DNA from: CAZXWN01 sp964644695 [NCBI: uncultured bacterium]
GTDB taxonomy: Bacteria; UBP4; UBA4092
Reading direction: 5' to 3'
NCBI GenBank assembly: GCA_964644695.1
Contig: CAZXWN010000001.1
Location: 496,001 to 560,000, forward strand
Length of the DNA stretch: 64,000 nt
The notes beneath the pieces were generated by a model. That model worked only from the letters and a program-made list of their open reading frames with translations. It was not told the DNA's origin and ran no database searches. Within the stretch, counting starts at the first letter, position 1. Each line of letters begins with the position of its first letter. Shown here in pieces: positions 37,080-47,500 of the stretch. The position numbers and the translations under genes were made by a program.

Positions 37080-38129
37080 ATGGAAATCACAGAATTATTA
37101 CATGATGTAATAGAACGCGGCGCTTCTGACCTACATATTGCTGTTGGGAAACCTCCCATTTTACGTATTCACAATTCGATTATATCAGCTGAGTACCCCA
37201 TTTTAATGCCTGATGATACACAAAGGCTTATTTACAGTATTTTAAATGATGAGCAAAAATTGAAATTTGAAATGGATAAAGAACTGGACTTTTCGTTAAG
37301 TCTTCATGATTTTGGAAGATTCCGTGTCAATGTCCATTATCAAAGAGGTACAGTGGGTGCTGCCTTACGTTGTATACCTATGAGAATTCCATCACTCAAT
37401 GAACTTCATCTGCCTGAAGTCATTGAAACAATGGTCCAAAAGAAAAGTGGGTTGGTGTTGGTAACAGGTCCGACGGGTTCAGGGAAGTCAACCACATTGG
37501 CGGCCTTAATTGATATGATCAACACAAATCGTTCCTGCCACATTATCACAGTAGAAGACCCTATCGAATATCTTCATAAACACAAAATGAGTTTAATTGA
37601 ACAACGTGAAGTGGGGTCCGATACACACTCTTTTGCAACCGCATTAAAGTATGTGTTACGTCAGGATCCTGATGTTATTCTCATCGGCGAAATGCGAGAC
37701 CTGGAGACAATTTCTGCAGCCTTGACCGCAGCAGAAACAGGCCATTTAGTGTTTGCCACTCTTCACACTGCGGATGCTGCTCAAACTGTAGACAGAATTG
37801 TTGACGTCTTCCCATCCCACCAGCAGACCCAAATTAGATTACAGTTAGCTCAAGTTGTTTTGGGAGTATTCTGTCAAAGACTTCTTCCCCGTGTTGATGG
37901 AGGAGGAATGGTTCCTGCTGTTGAAGTAATGATAGCGACTCCAGCCATATCCTCATTAATTCGTGAAAACAAAACACATCAAATTCTATCCACAATAGAA
38001 ACAAGTCTTCAGACGGGTATGCAGACTATGGACAGGTCTCTTGCCATGTTAATGAGAAAACAATTGATCAGTAGAAAAGAAGCAGAAACCTACGCACGGA
38101 AACCTCAAGATCTTGAAAGGTATACCTAA
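37080..38129 (+). CDS. pilT: PilT-like twitching motility ATPase
   Basis: 349 residues. Secretion/retraction ATPase that powers type IV pilus disassembly. Walker A GPTGSGKS at 130-137, then EDPIEYLH, the Asp box and ILIGEMRDLETISAALTAAETGHLVFATLHT (Walker B and His box), and the AIRNLIRE-type motif appears as AISSLIREN. GAGGG lies eight bases before 37080; 37074 is an alternative start. No other pilus genes are adjacent. Its stop interlocks with that of the convergent gene. Confidence 0.94.
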   Translation: MEITELLHDVIERGASDLHIAVGKPPILRIHNSIISAEYPILMPDDTQRLIYSILNDEQKLKFEMDKELDFSLSLHDFGRFRVNVHYQRGTVGAALRCIPMRIPSLNELHLPEVIETMVQKKSGLVLVTGPTGSGKSTTLAALIDMINTNRSCHIITVEDPIEYLHKHKMSLIEQREVGSDTHSFATALKYVLRQDPDVILIGEMRDLETISAALTAAETGHLVFATLHTADAAQTVDRIVDVFPSHQQTQIRLQLAQVVLGVFCQRLLPRVDGGGMVPAVEVMIATPAISSLIRENKTHQILSTIETSLQTGMQTMDRSLAMLMRKQLISRKEAETYARKPQDLERYT

Positions 38130-39103
38130 TCCTCATAAATCTTGTGAGACATCCATAATTGGCTTGATAATATTGAATAGGCTTTGGGCTCAGGCCCAAA
38201 GCCTTCTTTAAATGTCCACAACTGGGGCATATTATGACTGGCACCAAAATCAAACCATCCGATATTCATCTCGCATGATTGTTGAATTGCATAGTCCAGT
38301 AAGAGTTGATTAGCGCATAATGATTTTGCCTCTGGCTTATTTGCTGCAGCCCAGTAAATTGCATGGTTCTTCCCATACAACACAAGAATGGCGGAGATTA
38401 AATCCCCAGAATGATATGCCATGTAAAACTTCACCTGTTCAGGGTAAATTTCCAGGTTAGTAAAAAGTTCGGGGGAATATACCAGTGTCTGATTGTTGCC
38501 TCTCAATTCACTATTACGATGATAAAGTTCAGAAAACATGGAACCCGCTTGGGTAGGATTTACCTCAATATGGATAGATGAATTTCTTGCTTTTCGGATT
38601 TGATTTCGGTTTTTTCCGTCATATTTATTGGCCCAAATATCTTCATATTTAAGATTGAGTGGTAATAGCTGGGTTTCTCTCTTAACAGCCGTTGAATAAG
38701 GAGTCCCTGAAATAAATTGTTTAGATATACTGGGGTCAGGAGTCAGGCTTGTTTTAATCACACGAGATTGAAATAAAAGGTTTCCAATCTCGAAGGACTC
38801 CTGTGAGGTTATTTCGTCATTAGATAGTATTCCACCATAGGTATTAAAAGGCATGGAGTGAATGGATTTTACCAGCCCCCCAAACTTACAGACAGAAATC
38901 GCCGGGATTAATGCACTTTTCCCATTCTTAAAGGTTACGATAAAAGAACTATTTTTATATTGTCGATATGTCTCAGTCAATACCTGAATCCAGTTTGGAG
39001 TATGAAAAAAGCTATATTGATTAAGTTGATTAATGAACTGCCAATGGTCCTGAATTGAACAGGGTGATTGAATTGAACTGATTGTTGATGTATTTCGTTG
39101 CAT
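38126..39103 (-). CDS. FemAB-like GNAT acyltransferase
   Basis: 325 residues. The C-terminal two thirds show the FemAB/BioF2-like GNAT fold: YDGKNRNQIRKARNSSIHIEV, GDLISAILVLYGKNHAIYWAAA, ANQLLLDYAIQQSCEMNIGWFDFGASH and KEGFGPEPKAY. Members add amino acids to peptidoglycan precursors or act in exopolysaccharide/lipid glycan gene sets. The actual acceptor is unknown. The four-base overlap with pilT is at the stop codons. Confidence 0.82.
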   Translation of the reverse strand: MQRNTSTISSIQSPCSIQDHWQFINQLNQYSFFHTPNWIQVLTETYRQYKNSSFIVTFKNGKSALIPAISVCKFGGLVKSIHSMPFNTYGGILSNDEITSQESFEIGNLLFQSRVIKTSLTPDPSISKQFISGTPYSTAVKRETQLLPLNLKYEDIWANKYDGKNRNQIRKARNSSIHIEVNPTQAGSMFSELYHRNSELRGNNQTLVYSPELFTNLEIYPEQVKFYMAYHSGDLISAILVLYGKNHAIYWAAANKPEAKSLCANQLLLDYAIQQSCEMNIGWFDFGASHNMPQLWTFKEGFGPEPKAYSILSSQLWMSHKIYED

Positions 39104-39198
39104 GAATGGTATGTTATCACAGACACTAAAGTTGAGGCAGACCGGAAGAATATGGTAATCTAGGCAAAACTGATATGGGCTATGGGAGTATATGAATC

Positions 39199-41508
39199 AT
39201 GATAAAACGAATCCTTACGATTATCACAATTTTCTGTTTATTAACCGTTTTAGTTGAGGCGCAAAACATGGGACTCAAAGGAAAAGTTATTGTTATTGAC
39301 CCGGGTCATGCTCCGGACGATGGAGCGAAGGGTTTGGCTGGACTTACTGAAAAAGAATTAAATTTGAAAATTGCACAATATTTAAAAACTCTCTTGGCAG
39401 AAAAAGAAGCGATTGTATTTCTCACTAGAGATGATGACAAAGGGCCGTTTGGAGGCCAGAATCTGGCAGTTCATACATTGGCCGCACGAGTGAAAATGGC
39501 CACTGAATTAAATTGCGACCTTTTTGTTTCAATACATCACAATGCAAATGCCCAGGCTGACCGCAGTGTCAATCAATCTGAGATGTATTTTAATGTTTTT
39601 GATTTTGGTCCATCCCAGGATGCTGCCCAGTTGATTTATGAGAATTTGGTACGTGAATTGGGCACCAGTAAGGGTTATCCAACCCCCATGCCAGCCGAGT
39701 ATTATATCTTGCGAAAAGCGGAAGGATATCCTGCGGTATTAGGCGAAGCCGCCTATATTATTAATCCACAGGCTGAAGCATTACTTTCTCGAGATGATTA
39801 TCAAAAAAGACAGGCAGTCGCGTATTTTAAAGGAATTGAAGCTTATTTTAACCGAGGTATCCTTCGTTTAACGGATATATCACCTAAAAACGGAAACATC
39901 ATAACTCAAACAGAGAAACTGGATATATCCACCCGTTTTTTAGATGAAAAAAATGGACCGGGTATTGATTCAAATTCAACCTGGGCCACATGGGATGATA
40001 ATACTATTAAAGTTAAGATTAATGGAGATCGCCTAATTGCTCAGGTTCCCAGCCCATTAAAAAATGGTCTGCATGAAATTAAATTCTATGCAAAAAATAA
40101 AAATGGAAATTCTGCCATGCCCATCAGCAGCAGTTTCCTCATTCAACAAGCCCCACAAAAAATGACTCTAAAAGTCTTTCCAAACTTAATACCTCCCAAT
40201 GACAATATACCTGTAACGGCCACAGTAGAAGTGACAGATCAGAATAATCAACCTGTCGCAGACGGCCTGCCAATAATGTTTCTGAGAGACGGAAAATTTG
40301 CGGGAATCAGCTATACAAATAAGGGCCAGGCAGTTCTTCAAATAAAAGGTAAACCCTATTTGAGCTCAACACAAATCAAAGCTCAATATGGAAATCTTTC
40401 AGTGGAAGCCTTGCTAGAACAAAAAAATTCTGAAAAGTCTTGGATAATTGGAAAGGTCCTTGATGGACAAAAAAAACCAATCTCCAACGCATCAATAAAG
40501 TTTGGGACCGAAGTGATGGCGAATACAGGCGATGACGGTCAATTTATTCTTGATAATTTACAAAAAGGTAAATTTACTTGTATGGTTACGGCAGCTGGAT
40601 ATATCCCCTACCCACTGGTATTTGATGCCGAGCCCGGCTCCATACACTCCCTGACAGTCGAAATGATTCCCTTTGCTTCTGGAATACTACAAAACAAAAC
40701 ATATATCGTGGATGCCGCATATGGTGGTTCACAATCAGGCCCTGTAGGTCCGACAGGATTATCTTCAGCTCAGGTCAATCTGAAGGTGGCATTATATCTC
40801 AAAGATTACCTGGAACAGGCGGGAGCAAAAGTTATATTACCACGGGCTGATTTGGAAGGAATGAGTGATATCGAAAAAGTCGTTTTAGATTCAACAGTCC
40901 CACGCGATGAGTACCTTATTATTAATTTTGGCAAAGGCAAAAATGCAGAAGAAAACTACTCCGCTATTTTTAGATTCCCAGAACAGAAAACACAATTATG
41001 TACTCTAATACTTAATGAGCAGAATAATCTGTTTGGTTACCCTAAAATTCCCTACCAGGGAGCATATGGCAAGGATGGAATGATTGATGATTCAGATTAT
41101 TTGATTGTTCAAACCTATGGGGTTAGAATCCAACCTTCATTACTGACAAATCCCAACGAAGAAAATCGTTTAAAAAGTGACAGTTATTTAAGAAAACATG
41201 CTTACGCTATTTATAACGCATTGTTAATTTCCGCAGGCTTAGATACAACTGCGAGAGGAGATATTAATGGGCTTATTATGGATATTAACGGTAAGGCAAT
41301 CTCTTCAGCAAAAGTTGAGGTCGATGATGGAACGGTGGTTTATTCTAACGACTTAGAGCCTGCGGGGGGATATAAACTATGTTATATATCCAGTGGAGCA
41401 CACAGGGTCACAGTATCAGCACCTGGATATGAATCAAAAACTCTTGGGACACTTGTGAAAAGTGGCGAGTCAGCTTTATTAGATTTCACTTTGTCCCCAA
41501 CCAAATAA
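39199..41508 (+). CDS. N-acetylmuramoyl-L-alanine amidase with a second, catalytically dead amidase domain
   Basis: 769 residues, exported (signal residues 1-21). Order: active Amidase_3 domain (about 25-225) with zinc ligands VIDPGHAP, FVSIHHNAN and LGEAAYI; an Ig-like/beta region; a carboxypeptidase-regulatory-like domain (IIGKVLDGQKKPISNASI); a second amidase-like domain (about 500-690) in which the zinc motifs are lost (YIVDAAYGG, IINFGKG); and a final carboxypeptidase-regulatory-like domain (INGLIMDINGKAISSAK). The first domain should cut the amide between muramic acid and the stem peptide. GGGAG precedes the start. Confidence 0.88.
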   Translation: MIKRILTIITIFCLLTVLVEAQNMGLKGKVIVIDPGHAPDDGAKGLAGLTEKELNLKIAQYLKTLLAEKEAIVFLTRDDDKGPFGGQNLAVHTLAARVKMATELNCDLFVSIHHNANAQADRSVNQSEMYFNVFDFGPSQDAAQLIYENLVRELGTSKGYPTPMPAEYYILRKAEGYPAVLGEAAYIINPQAEALLSRDDYQKRQAVAYFKGIEAYFNRGILRLTDISPKNGNIITQTEKLDISTRFLDEKNGPGIDSNSTWATWDDNTIKVKINGDRLIAQVPSPLKNGLHEIKFYAKNKNGNSAMPISSSFLIQQAPQKMTLKVFPNLIPPNDNIPVTATVEVTDQNNQPVADGLPIMFLRDGKFAGISYTNKGQAVLQIKGKPYLSSTQIKAQYGNLSVEALLEQKNSEKSWIIGKVLDGQKKPISNASIKFGTEVMANTGDDGQFILDNLQKGKFTCMVTAAGYIPYPLVFDAEPGSIHSLTVEMIPFASGILQNKTYIVDAAYGGSQSGPVGPTGLSSAQVNLKVALYLKDYLEQAGAKVILPRADLEGMSDIEKVVLDSTVPRDEYLIINFGKGKNAEENYSAIFRFPEQKTQLCTLILNEQNNLFGYPKIPYQGAYGKDGMIDDSDYLIVQTYGVRIQPSLLTNPNEENRLKSDSYLRKHAYAIYNALLISAGLDTTARGDINGLIMDINGKAISSAKVEVDDGTVVYSNDLEPAGGYKLCYISSGAHRVTVSAPGYESKTLGTLVKSGESALLDFTLSPTK

Positions 41509-41540
41509 ATCTTTATTGCCTATACAATCTGGTCCCCTAA

Positions 41541-41586
41541 TAAAAGAACATCGAACAAGATCAATCTTGTTCGATGTTTCTTTTTA
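41541..41586. terminator. Dispersed palindrome, copy 3, acting as bidirectional terminator
   Basis: CATCGAACAAGATC and AATCTTGTTCGATG (41549-41576), perfect apart from a C-A mismatch at the centre, are flanked by AAAAGAA on the left and TTTCTTTTT on the right. It sits between the convergent amidase and tsaB genes. Member of the family at 1149, 21422 and 55881. Confidence 0.8.
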
Positions 41587-41602
41587 TTCATATAAACTCT
41601 GT

Positions 41603-42328
41603 TCAAGACACAATTAAATGGTTTTTATCATATACGATTTCGGCCTCAGGACGTCTGTAATATACTGGATTTAAGGATATTACATCCATAGGCTTTATTC
41701 GGTCATGGGTATAAGCTTCGAAAGCATAACGACATAAACTACCTGGATCAACCTCCGTACCGATTGTATCTAAGTGAACTAGTCCTTTAATATTCTGTGA
41801 AAAATGATCCCAATTTTTTATACCAACAGGCCCACATATATTTACAAATGAATCTTCCATCTCTTTTGATTTATTCACTAAATCATAAAATTCCTGAACC
41901 TTATAAACAGACCCGGGAATCACATAATGAGGAACACCCGATTTCCATTGAATCCCTGCACCATAAACTTCTCCTCTCAAAGCATCAATACAAGGATAAA
42001 TTGTTTGACTATTTTGACTCCAGGGATAAGAAAGGACTTCCAAGGTAGAAATACCAAGCAATAAACATTTATTCAAGTGAGCTAAAGTTTTGGCGGTCAT
42101 CAATCCAACACGAAGGCCTGTAAAGCTGCCAGGACCAATCGTCACAGCTATCGCGTCTACTTGATTCATCTTCTTATTAGAAGCTTTCAAGAGGGTTTCA
42201 ATTAAAGTAAAAACCTGGCAACTGTGCATATTATGAGTCGTTAACTGATATTGACCCAATAATCGGGCCCCCTCGGACAAAGCAACACCCGTTGATTTGC
42301 ATGAAGTATCTATTCCAAGAATAATCAT
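41603..42328 (-). CDS. tsaB: tRNA threonylcarbamoyladenosine biosynthesis protein TsaB
   Basis: 241 residues; partner of TsaD in making t6A37 on tRNA. ASKHA-fold motifs: ILGIDTSCKSTGVALS at the N-terminus and IAVTIGPGSFTGLRVGL. AAAGGA precedes the start. Follows tsaE by 8 bp; the pair with prfB forms a translation-fidelity operon. Confidence 0.94.
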   Translation of the reverse strand: MIILGIDTSCKSTGVALSEGARLLGQYQLTTHNMHSCQVFTLIETLLKASNKKMNQVDAIAVTIGPGSFTGLRVGLMTAKTLAHLNKCLLLGISTLEVLSYPWSQNSQTIYPCIDALRGEVYGAGIQWKSGVPHYVIPGSVYKVQEFYDLVNKSKEMEDSFVNICGPVGIKNWDHFSQNIKGLVHLDTIGTEVDPGSLCRYAFEAYTHDRIKPMDVISLNPVYYRRPEAEIVYDKNHLIVS

Positions 42329-42336
42329 AATATCCT

Positions 42337-42834
42337 TTAAACCAACAATTCCTTTATTAAAATTTTCTCAGGTAAATCTGATAACCATTTTTTAATATCT
42401 TGAAAATTATCTCCATAAAGTTCAATTATAATCAATCGGCTATCATCGGGTAACACTCGAAAATTAAACTCAATTCGCTGTTCAGGCAAGACAGATGGAA
42501 ACTTATTTGCCCATTCAATCACTACAATTCCATTCGAATCAACGTATTCATCTAATCCCAGCCCCATAACATCATTTTCGCTGTTAAGTCTATAAAAATC
42601 AGCATGATAAAGCCAGAATTGTGGTGAAGGATACTCATTAATGAGAGTGAAAGTTGGACTGTGAACAACCTCTGAACAACCCAGTTGCATGCCAATTCCT
42701 TTAGTCAGGTGAGTTTTACCCGCTCCAAGCTCACCATCAAGAGTAAAGACTTCTCCCCCCCTGCAAATCGAAGCGAGTAATTTACCCAAACCAATCGTTT
42801 CATTTACACTTTGACTAATTATTTCTTTACTCAT
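42337..42834 (-). CDS. tsaE: tRNA threonylcarbamoyladenosine biosynthesis ATPase TsaE
   Basis: 165 residues. Walker A in LDGELGAGKTHLTKGIG, then SPTFTLINEYP and YHADFYRL, and VVIEWANKFP are diagnostic. It drives the TsaB-TsaD complex. Weak AAGG ribosome-binding site; it starts 8 bp after prfB. Confidence 0.95.
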   Translation of the reverse strand: MSKEIISQSVNETIGLGKLLASICRGGEVFTLDGELGAGKTHLTKGIGMQLGCSEVVHSPTFTLINEYPSPQFWLYHADFYRLNSENDVMGLGLDEYVDSNGIVVIEWANKFPSVLPEQRIEFNFRVLPDDSRLIIIELYGDNFQDIKKWLSDLPEKILIKELLV

Positions 42835-42842
42835 AATTGACC

Positions 42843-43947
42843 TTAGTTTTTGTTTACGTATTTTTTCAAATACCCTTCGAGAAAATCATCAATGTCACCA
42901 TCCATAACGGCTTGGACATTACCAACCTCAACTCCGGTACGATGGTCTTTGATTAAACAATACGGTTGAAAGACATACGAACGAATCTGGTTTCCCCAAG
43001 AGATATCTTTCTTCTCAGGATTTAACTTCTCAATTTCATCCTGCTTTTCCTGTCTGTATTTTTCATACAAGCGAGCGCGTAATATTTTCATCGCTGTTGC
43101 TCTATTTTTGTGCTGTGATCTTTCATTTTGACAGGTAACAACGATTCCTGTTGGGAGGTGGGTGATTCGAACTGCAGATTCAGTTTTATTGACATGCTGC
43201 CCACCGGCACCACTGGCCCGGTAAACATCAACTTTCAAATCCACTTCTTTGATATCGACATCAATAGAATCATCAATTTCGGGATAAACAAAAACAGAAG
43301 CAAAGGAAGTGTGTCGGCGTTTATTTGAGTCAAAAGGTGAGATTCTTACCAGACGATGGATACCATTTTCTGACTTTAAATACCCAAAGGCATATTCACC
43401 TTTAATTTCTAAAGTTGCACTCTTAATACCAGCCTCATCACCAGGCAATAAATCAATGATATCAATTTCAAAACCTGAACGTTCCGCCCATCGCTGGTAC
43501 ATCCTAAGTAACATATTGGCCCAGTCGCAAGACTCCGTTCCCCCTGCTCCAGGATGTATGTAAATGAAACAATTTAAAGGATCTAACTCATCACTTAAGA
43601 GACTGACAATTTCAATTTTCTCGTATTCTTTTTCTAAAAGAATAATTTCCTGTTCAAGTTCTTTTTCTAATGAATCATCACCAGATTCTTTAGCCATATC
43701 CAATAAAACCTGCGAGTCATCAAGGGTTATCCCGATTTTTTCCCAAGGTTTTATCTTAAGTTTTAAATTATTGAGTTCCTGATTTGTCTGACTTGCAAGG
43801 GTTGGATTGTCCCAAAAACCGTCATGGGACATCTTTTCTTCTAATGAAGAAATTTCCTTCCTAATCTGAGCAAGGTCAAAGAGACTCCTTCATCTGGCAA
43901 ATTTTTTCTCTTAAAAGGTCAAGACGTTTTTCCAGATCAGATAACAT
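42843..43947 (-). CDS. prfB: Peptide chain release factor 2, with programmed +1 frameshift
   Basis: Class I release factor reading UGA and UAA, 367 residues if the frameshift occurs. The first 23 codons from ATG 43947 end at an in-frame TGA (43876-43878); shifting +1 there continues through DLAQIRKEI into the main frame. GAGGQHVNKTESAVR carries the GGQ catalytic loop. The C-terminal domain is complete. The frameshift window is textbook: AGGAG, three bases, CTT, TGA, C. A shorter start at 43832 exists but would lose the N-terminal coil. It heads the prfB-tsaE-tsaB operon. Confidence 0.96.
43876..43889 (-). promoter_or_regulatory. RF2 autoregulatory frameshift site
   Basis: On the minus strand AGGAG (43885-43889) is followed by TCT, then the slip codon CTT and stop TGA, with C after. 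The spacing matches the well-studied prfB site: the internal Shine-Dalgarno and slow UGA decoding promote +1 slippage when RF2 is scarce. Confidence 0.95.
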
Positions 43948-44084
43948 ATATTTTGTTACCCCTTGATAAATTTTACTGATTAACTATTAACTTTATATTC
44001 TAACAGATACAGTAAAACTAATATGTTTTGGGGACAAGAACACCTTTAAGTTTGTCTTTCTTAAGGTTAGCTTACCTTTTTTCA

Positions 44085-44113
44085 TTGACAATTTGATACT
44101 TAAATGATAAATT
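44085..44113 (+). promoter_or_regulatory. Possible upstream promoter of the 44-48 kb cluster
   Basis: A perfect TTGACA (44085-44090) and TAAATT (44108-44113), 17 bases apart. About 90 bp before the first gene of the cluster. Confidence 0.5.
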
Positions 44114-44184
44114 CGGATACAAATCGAACATATTTTTGGCGAGTAATGTGAAAAAAAATCCGTATTCGTTTATTGTTCAATTGC

Positions 44185-44190
44185 TATAAT
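44185..44190 (+). promoter_or_regulatory. Second possible -10 box before the 44-48 kb cluster
   Basis: A perfect TATAAT 14 bases before the ATG at 44205, without a clear -35. If used, the transcript would have almost no leader. Confidence 0.3.
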
Positions 44191-44204
44191 ATTCTGGTGG
44201 TTAA

Positions 44205-44549
44205 ATGAAGCCTGAAAGTAGCATTGATATACTGAAAAAAATAACTGATGACATCCTGATCATACGGGGTAAATTAATTAGTGCCCGTTATAATCAACCA
44301 TTAACAATGGAGGATGAAATGGTGTTCTGGGAAGCAAAAGGTCGGATAGCCAGACATCTACAACCGTTAAGGCATAAGGCTGGAAATCCCGGCGATTACC
44401 ATAATGTTATGATTGCTTTTTTACGCCGTATTGCAAGTCTTAATCAGATATCACAGTTAAATTCTATTGATTTACTTGAAATTGAAAAAGACTGTCATAA
44501 GATTTTTTTATTTCTAAATCGATGGCAGGTTAAGTTATCATCCAATTGA
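44205..44549 (+). CDS. Hypothetical helical protein, start of the repetitive-lipoprotein cluster
   Basis: 114 residues, almost all predicted helix, no signal peptide or membrane segment, no recognised domain. The composition (many Ile, Leu, Arg, Lys with regular spacing) suggests a coiled or helical-bundle protein. A GGTGG lies before the start. It is 36 bp before the large lipoprotein gene on the same strand. A similar-sized helical protein closes the cluster (47993); both end in a W-hydrophobic-LSSN/LLSNN tail, but homology is not demonstrable by eye. Confidence 0.65.
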   Translation: MKPESSIDILKKITDDILIIRGKLISARYNQPLTMEDEMVFWEAKGRIARHLQPLRHKAGNPGDYHNVMIAFLRRIASLNQISQLNSIDLLEIEKDCHKIFLFLNRWQVKLSSN

Positions 44550-44585
44550 ATATAATTTGAAAAAAACTCGTGGAGGAGTTCCTTC

Positions 44586-47500
44586 GTGAAAAAACTAAAA
44601 CCAAATTTCTTCATCAAAGTTCTGATAATGCTCGCTATTCTTGTCCCCTTAACAGGATGTATTGATAAGACAATAGCGCAATGGAACAACTCTTCTACAG
44701 AGAAAGCTATGGCAGAAGCCAGGGATATGGAAGCCCCCAAGTATGCTACACAGCAATACTCAGCAGCTTCCACAGCTTTGGAAAACTCTAAGAAAGCTCT
44801 GCAGCAAGGTGATAATAAGAATGCCAAGGATCAATCCGCCACCGCAAAAGCATCAGCTAAAGATGCACTGAACTTGGCAAAATCAGCTAAAGCCGCAGCC
44901 GACTTCAATTTAGCCGAACAAAAATTCAGAGTCGCCATGGAAAATGATGGACGACAAGCCAGTCCAGCCAAATTTGCTCAAATCCAAAAGGATCTTGAGG
45001 AAGCAAGAAAATACAACGCGAAAGCCAGCAAAAACTTCAAACAGATTATCAAGTTTTCTGATTCAGTCATTGAAGGTGTCAACTCACTTTTAGGTGAAGT
45101 TATTAAACAGGCTAATCAGGAAGTAACTCAATCCCGGATGACCCTTGATCAGGCTAAACAAAATGAAGCGGAAACTCGGGCTGTGGGAGATTGGGCAAAA
45201 GCCAAAGCTTCCGTTGAAGAAGCAGAAGCACTGCTGAAACAAGAAAAATACAAAAATGCTCGCACCAAAGCAAAAGAAGCTCAGTTCCTGGCTGATGCAG
45301 CGTTACAAATTGCGATGGAAAGCAAATGTCGGGATGAAATGATTGCTGCAGAACGCATCATGAGCGCTTTAAATGAAGTCCAAGCCAATAAATATACAAA
45401 AGGCGATTTTTCACTAATTGATGACAATTTCCAGAGAGCCACTCAAGCTTACAAAACCAAAGATTATCGTATTGCACTGGATGTCTTCCGCATTGTTCAA
45501 GCCCGTGGCCCTGAGATCGTCCAAAGAGCCAGCCAATTACAGATGCGGGATCAATTAAAAACAGCTTCCAGAGATATTGACCGTTTAAAAATCAATGATG
45601 CAGAGAAATATGCACCAGCATTCCTCTCTGAAGCGGAAGCCCTGCTGGAAGAAGCAAAAAATGCTTTTGACTCTAAGGATTATGAAAAAGTTAAGAGTTT
45701 ATATGCTGACATAAGCGACAAGATAGACCGTGCTAATGAAAAACTCCGTGTTGGGGCTGATGATCAGATTCAGTTATCTGATATCGCCATTAAAGACGCG
45801 ATCGATGCTGGAGCTACTGATTTTGCCAAGGAATTACTCCTTCGTTCACAACAACTTCGTGCTACTTCCATTAATATGATGAACCAAAAGCAATTCCGTG
45901 AATCCATTCAAATGGCAAAAGCCACTGTGGTAAAAGCTCAGGAAGCTAAAACTGCCGCAATCAAGAAAAAAGCTGAATTGGAACTAGCTATATCCGAAAA
46001 TGAGATTAAACGGGCTGTTGGTGATAGTGCTCAGTTATATGCCACAGAGGAAATTCAGGCTGCTCGTGAAATTTTGAGACAGGGCCGGGAAGCATTATTG
46101 GGTGGTCAATACTCAAAAGCTCGTGATTTAGCCGCTGAAACTAGAGCTAAAGTTGATGAGTCCTATACAGCAATGAAGAAAAAGGCTGTAAATCAGATTG
46201 ATGAAGCTCGTAAGGCCATAGATAACGCTGCTGATGAGCATTATATGGTCAATCGTTATCCTCAGGCGGCGCAAACCTTGAACGCAGCCAGACAAAAACT
46301 CAATGAATCTAATAATTTACTGAACAGCAATGCTTTTGCCAGAACCATTGAAAAAGCTGTTGAAACACGCGCTACCGCAGTAGATTCAAAGAATATTGCT
46401 ATCCGCATGCAAATTGCCGACCGGACCCCTGTCGTCCGAAGACAAATTGATGAAGCAAGAATAGCTAAAGCATACACCTATTCAATCGAGGATTATGATA
46501 GTTCTTTAGCAAATTTGAAACTTGCAAATGACAATTTAGCTATTGGAAAATATGATGCCGCATTAGATGCTTTAGATAATGCTGAAAAAAATGCAGAGAC
46601 AGCACTTAAAGGACAAATAATTCGTGCCCGGAATCAAATAGAAACAGCTAAATCCTTAGGTGGATGGAAACATGAAACAGGGAAATTACAGGATGCCGTT
46701 ATTGCCTTAGATAATGCAGAGAAAATGATGCGTTCAGGTAGTTACGACCAATCTCTGGCTGCTGCTAATGCATCTTTATCTGCTGCCGGTGTTGCGCAAC
46801 AAAGCACAAGAGATAAAATTATCTTTGAAGAATATAACAATATCATTAAGCAATTAAATTCTTCGAAGCTAGTAATTGCAATGATCCCTGAAAAAGTTAA
46901 TGACATAAAAGCTAAGGCTGATTCAGCTGTTCGCGATTATAAAGCCGAAAAAGGTTCACAGAGTGCTTTTGAAAAATCACTTAACAGTTTAACTAGACTA
47001 AAAACTAATGCAACCACATTAGATTCAGACGCAAAGGCACAGAAAGAATCTTATTCAAAACAAATTGAAGATGGATTAGTTAAGGCAAGAGCATACAAAG
47101 CTCAGGAATTTGCTTCAAGGGAATTAGATGGTGCTGAAGACTATTTAAGAATTGCAGAAGCATCCTATAAGCGTGGCGACTACGCTAACGCAAAATTAGC
47201 TTATGAGCAGTCACTTAAGTCAATTAAAGAGATTGAAACCCGTAAGGCAGAAAAGATATACAAAGATGCCCTGCTGGTTCAAGTCAAAAAGTTAAACAAG
47301 GCTTTGGGTGATTTTAGCGAAATCATTGAGATTTCCCCCACCTATTGGGAAAAATTAAAAGGCTCTGATGCAGAAGAAACCTATAAGTCCCTGGATAAAA
47401 ACTTCCACAATGTGGTTAGTCTCTCTCCAGACTTTTTAAAGGCCGCAAAAGGAGATCTTAGGACAGATCCATATAAGGGAATCCAGGGAACCATGACAGC

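Noticed and set aside
42843-43947. prfB as a frameshifted pseudogene
   Set aside because: The interruption is the classic programmed frameshift site, and the rest of the gene is intact.
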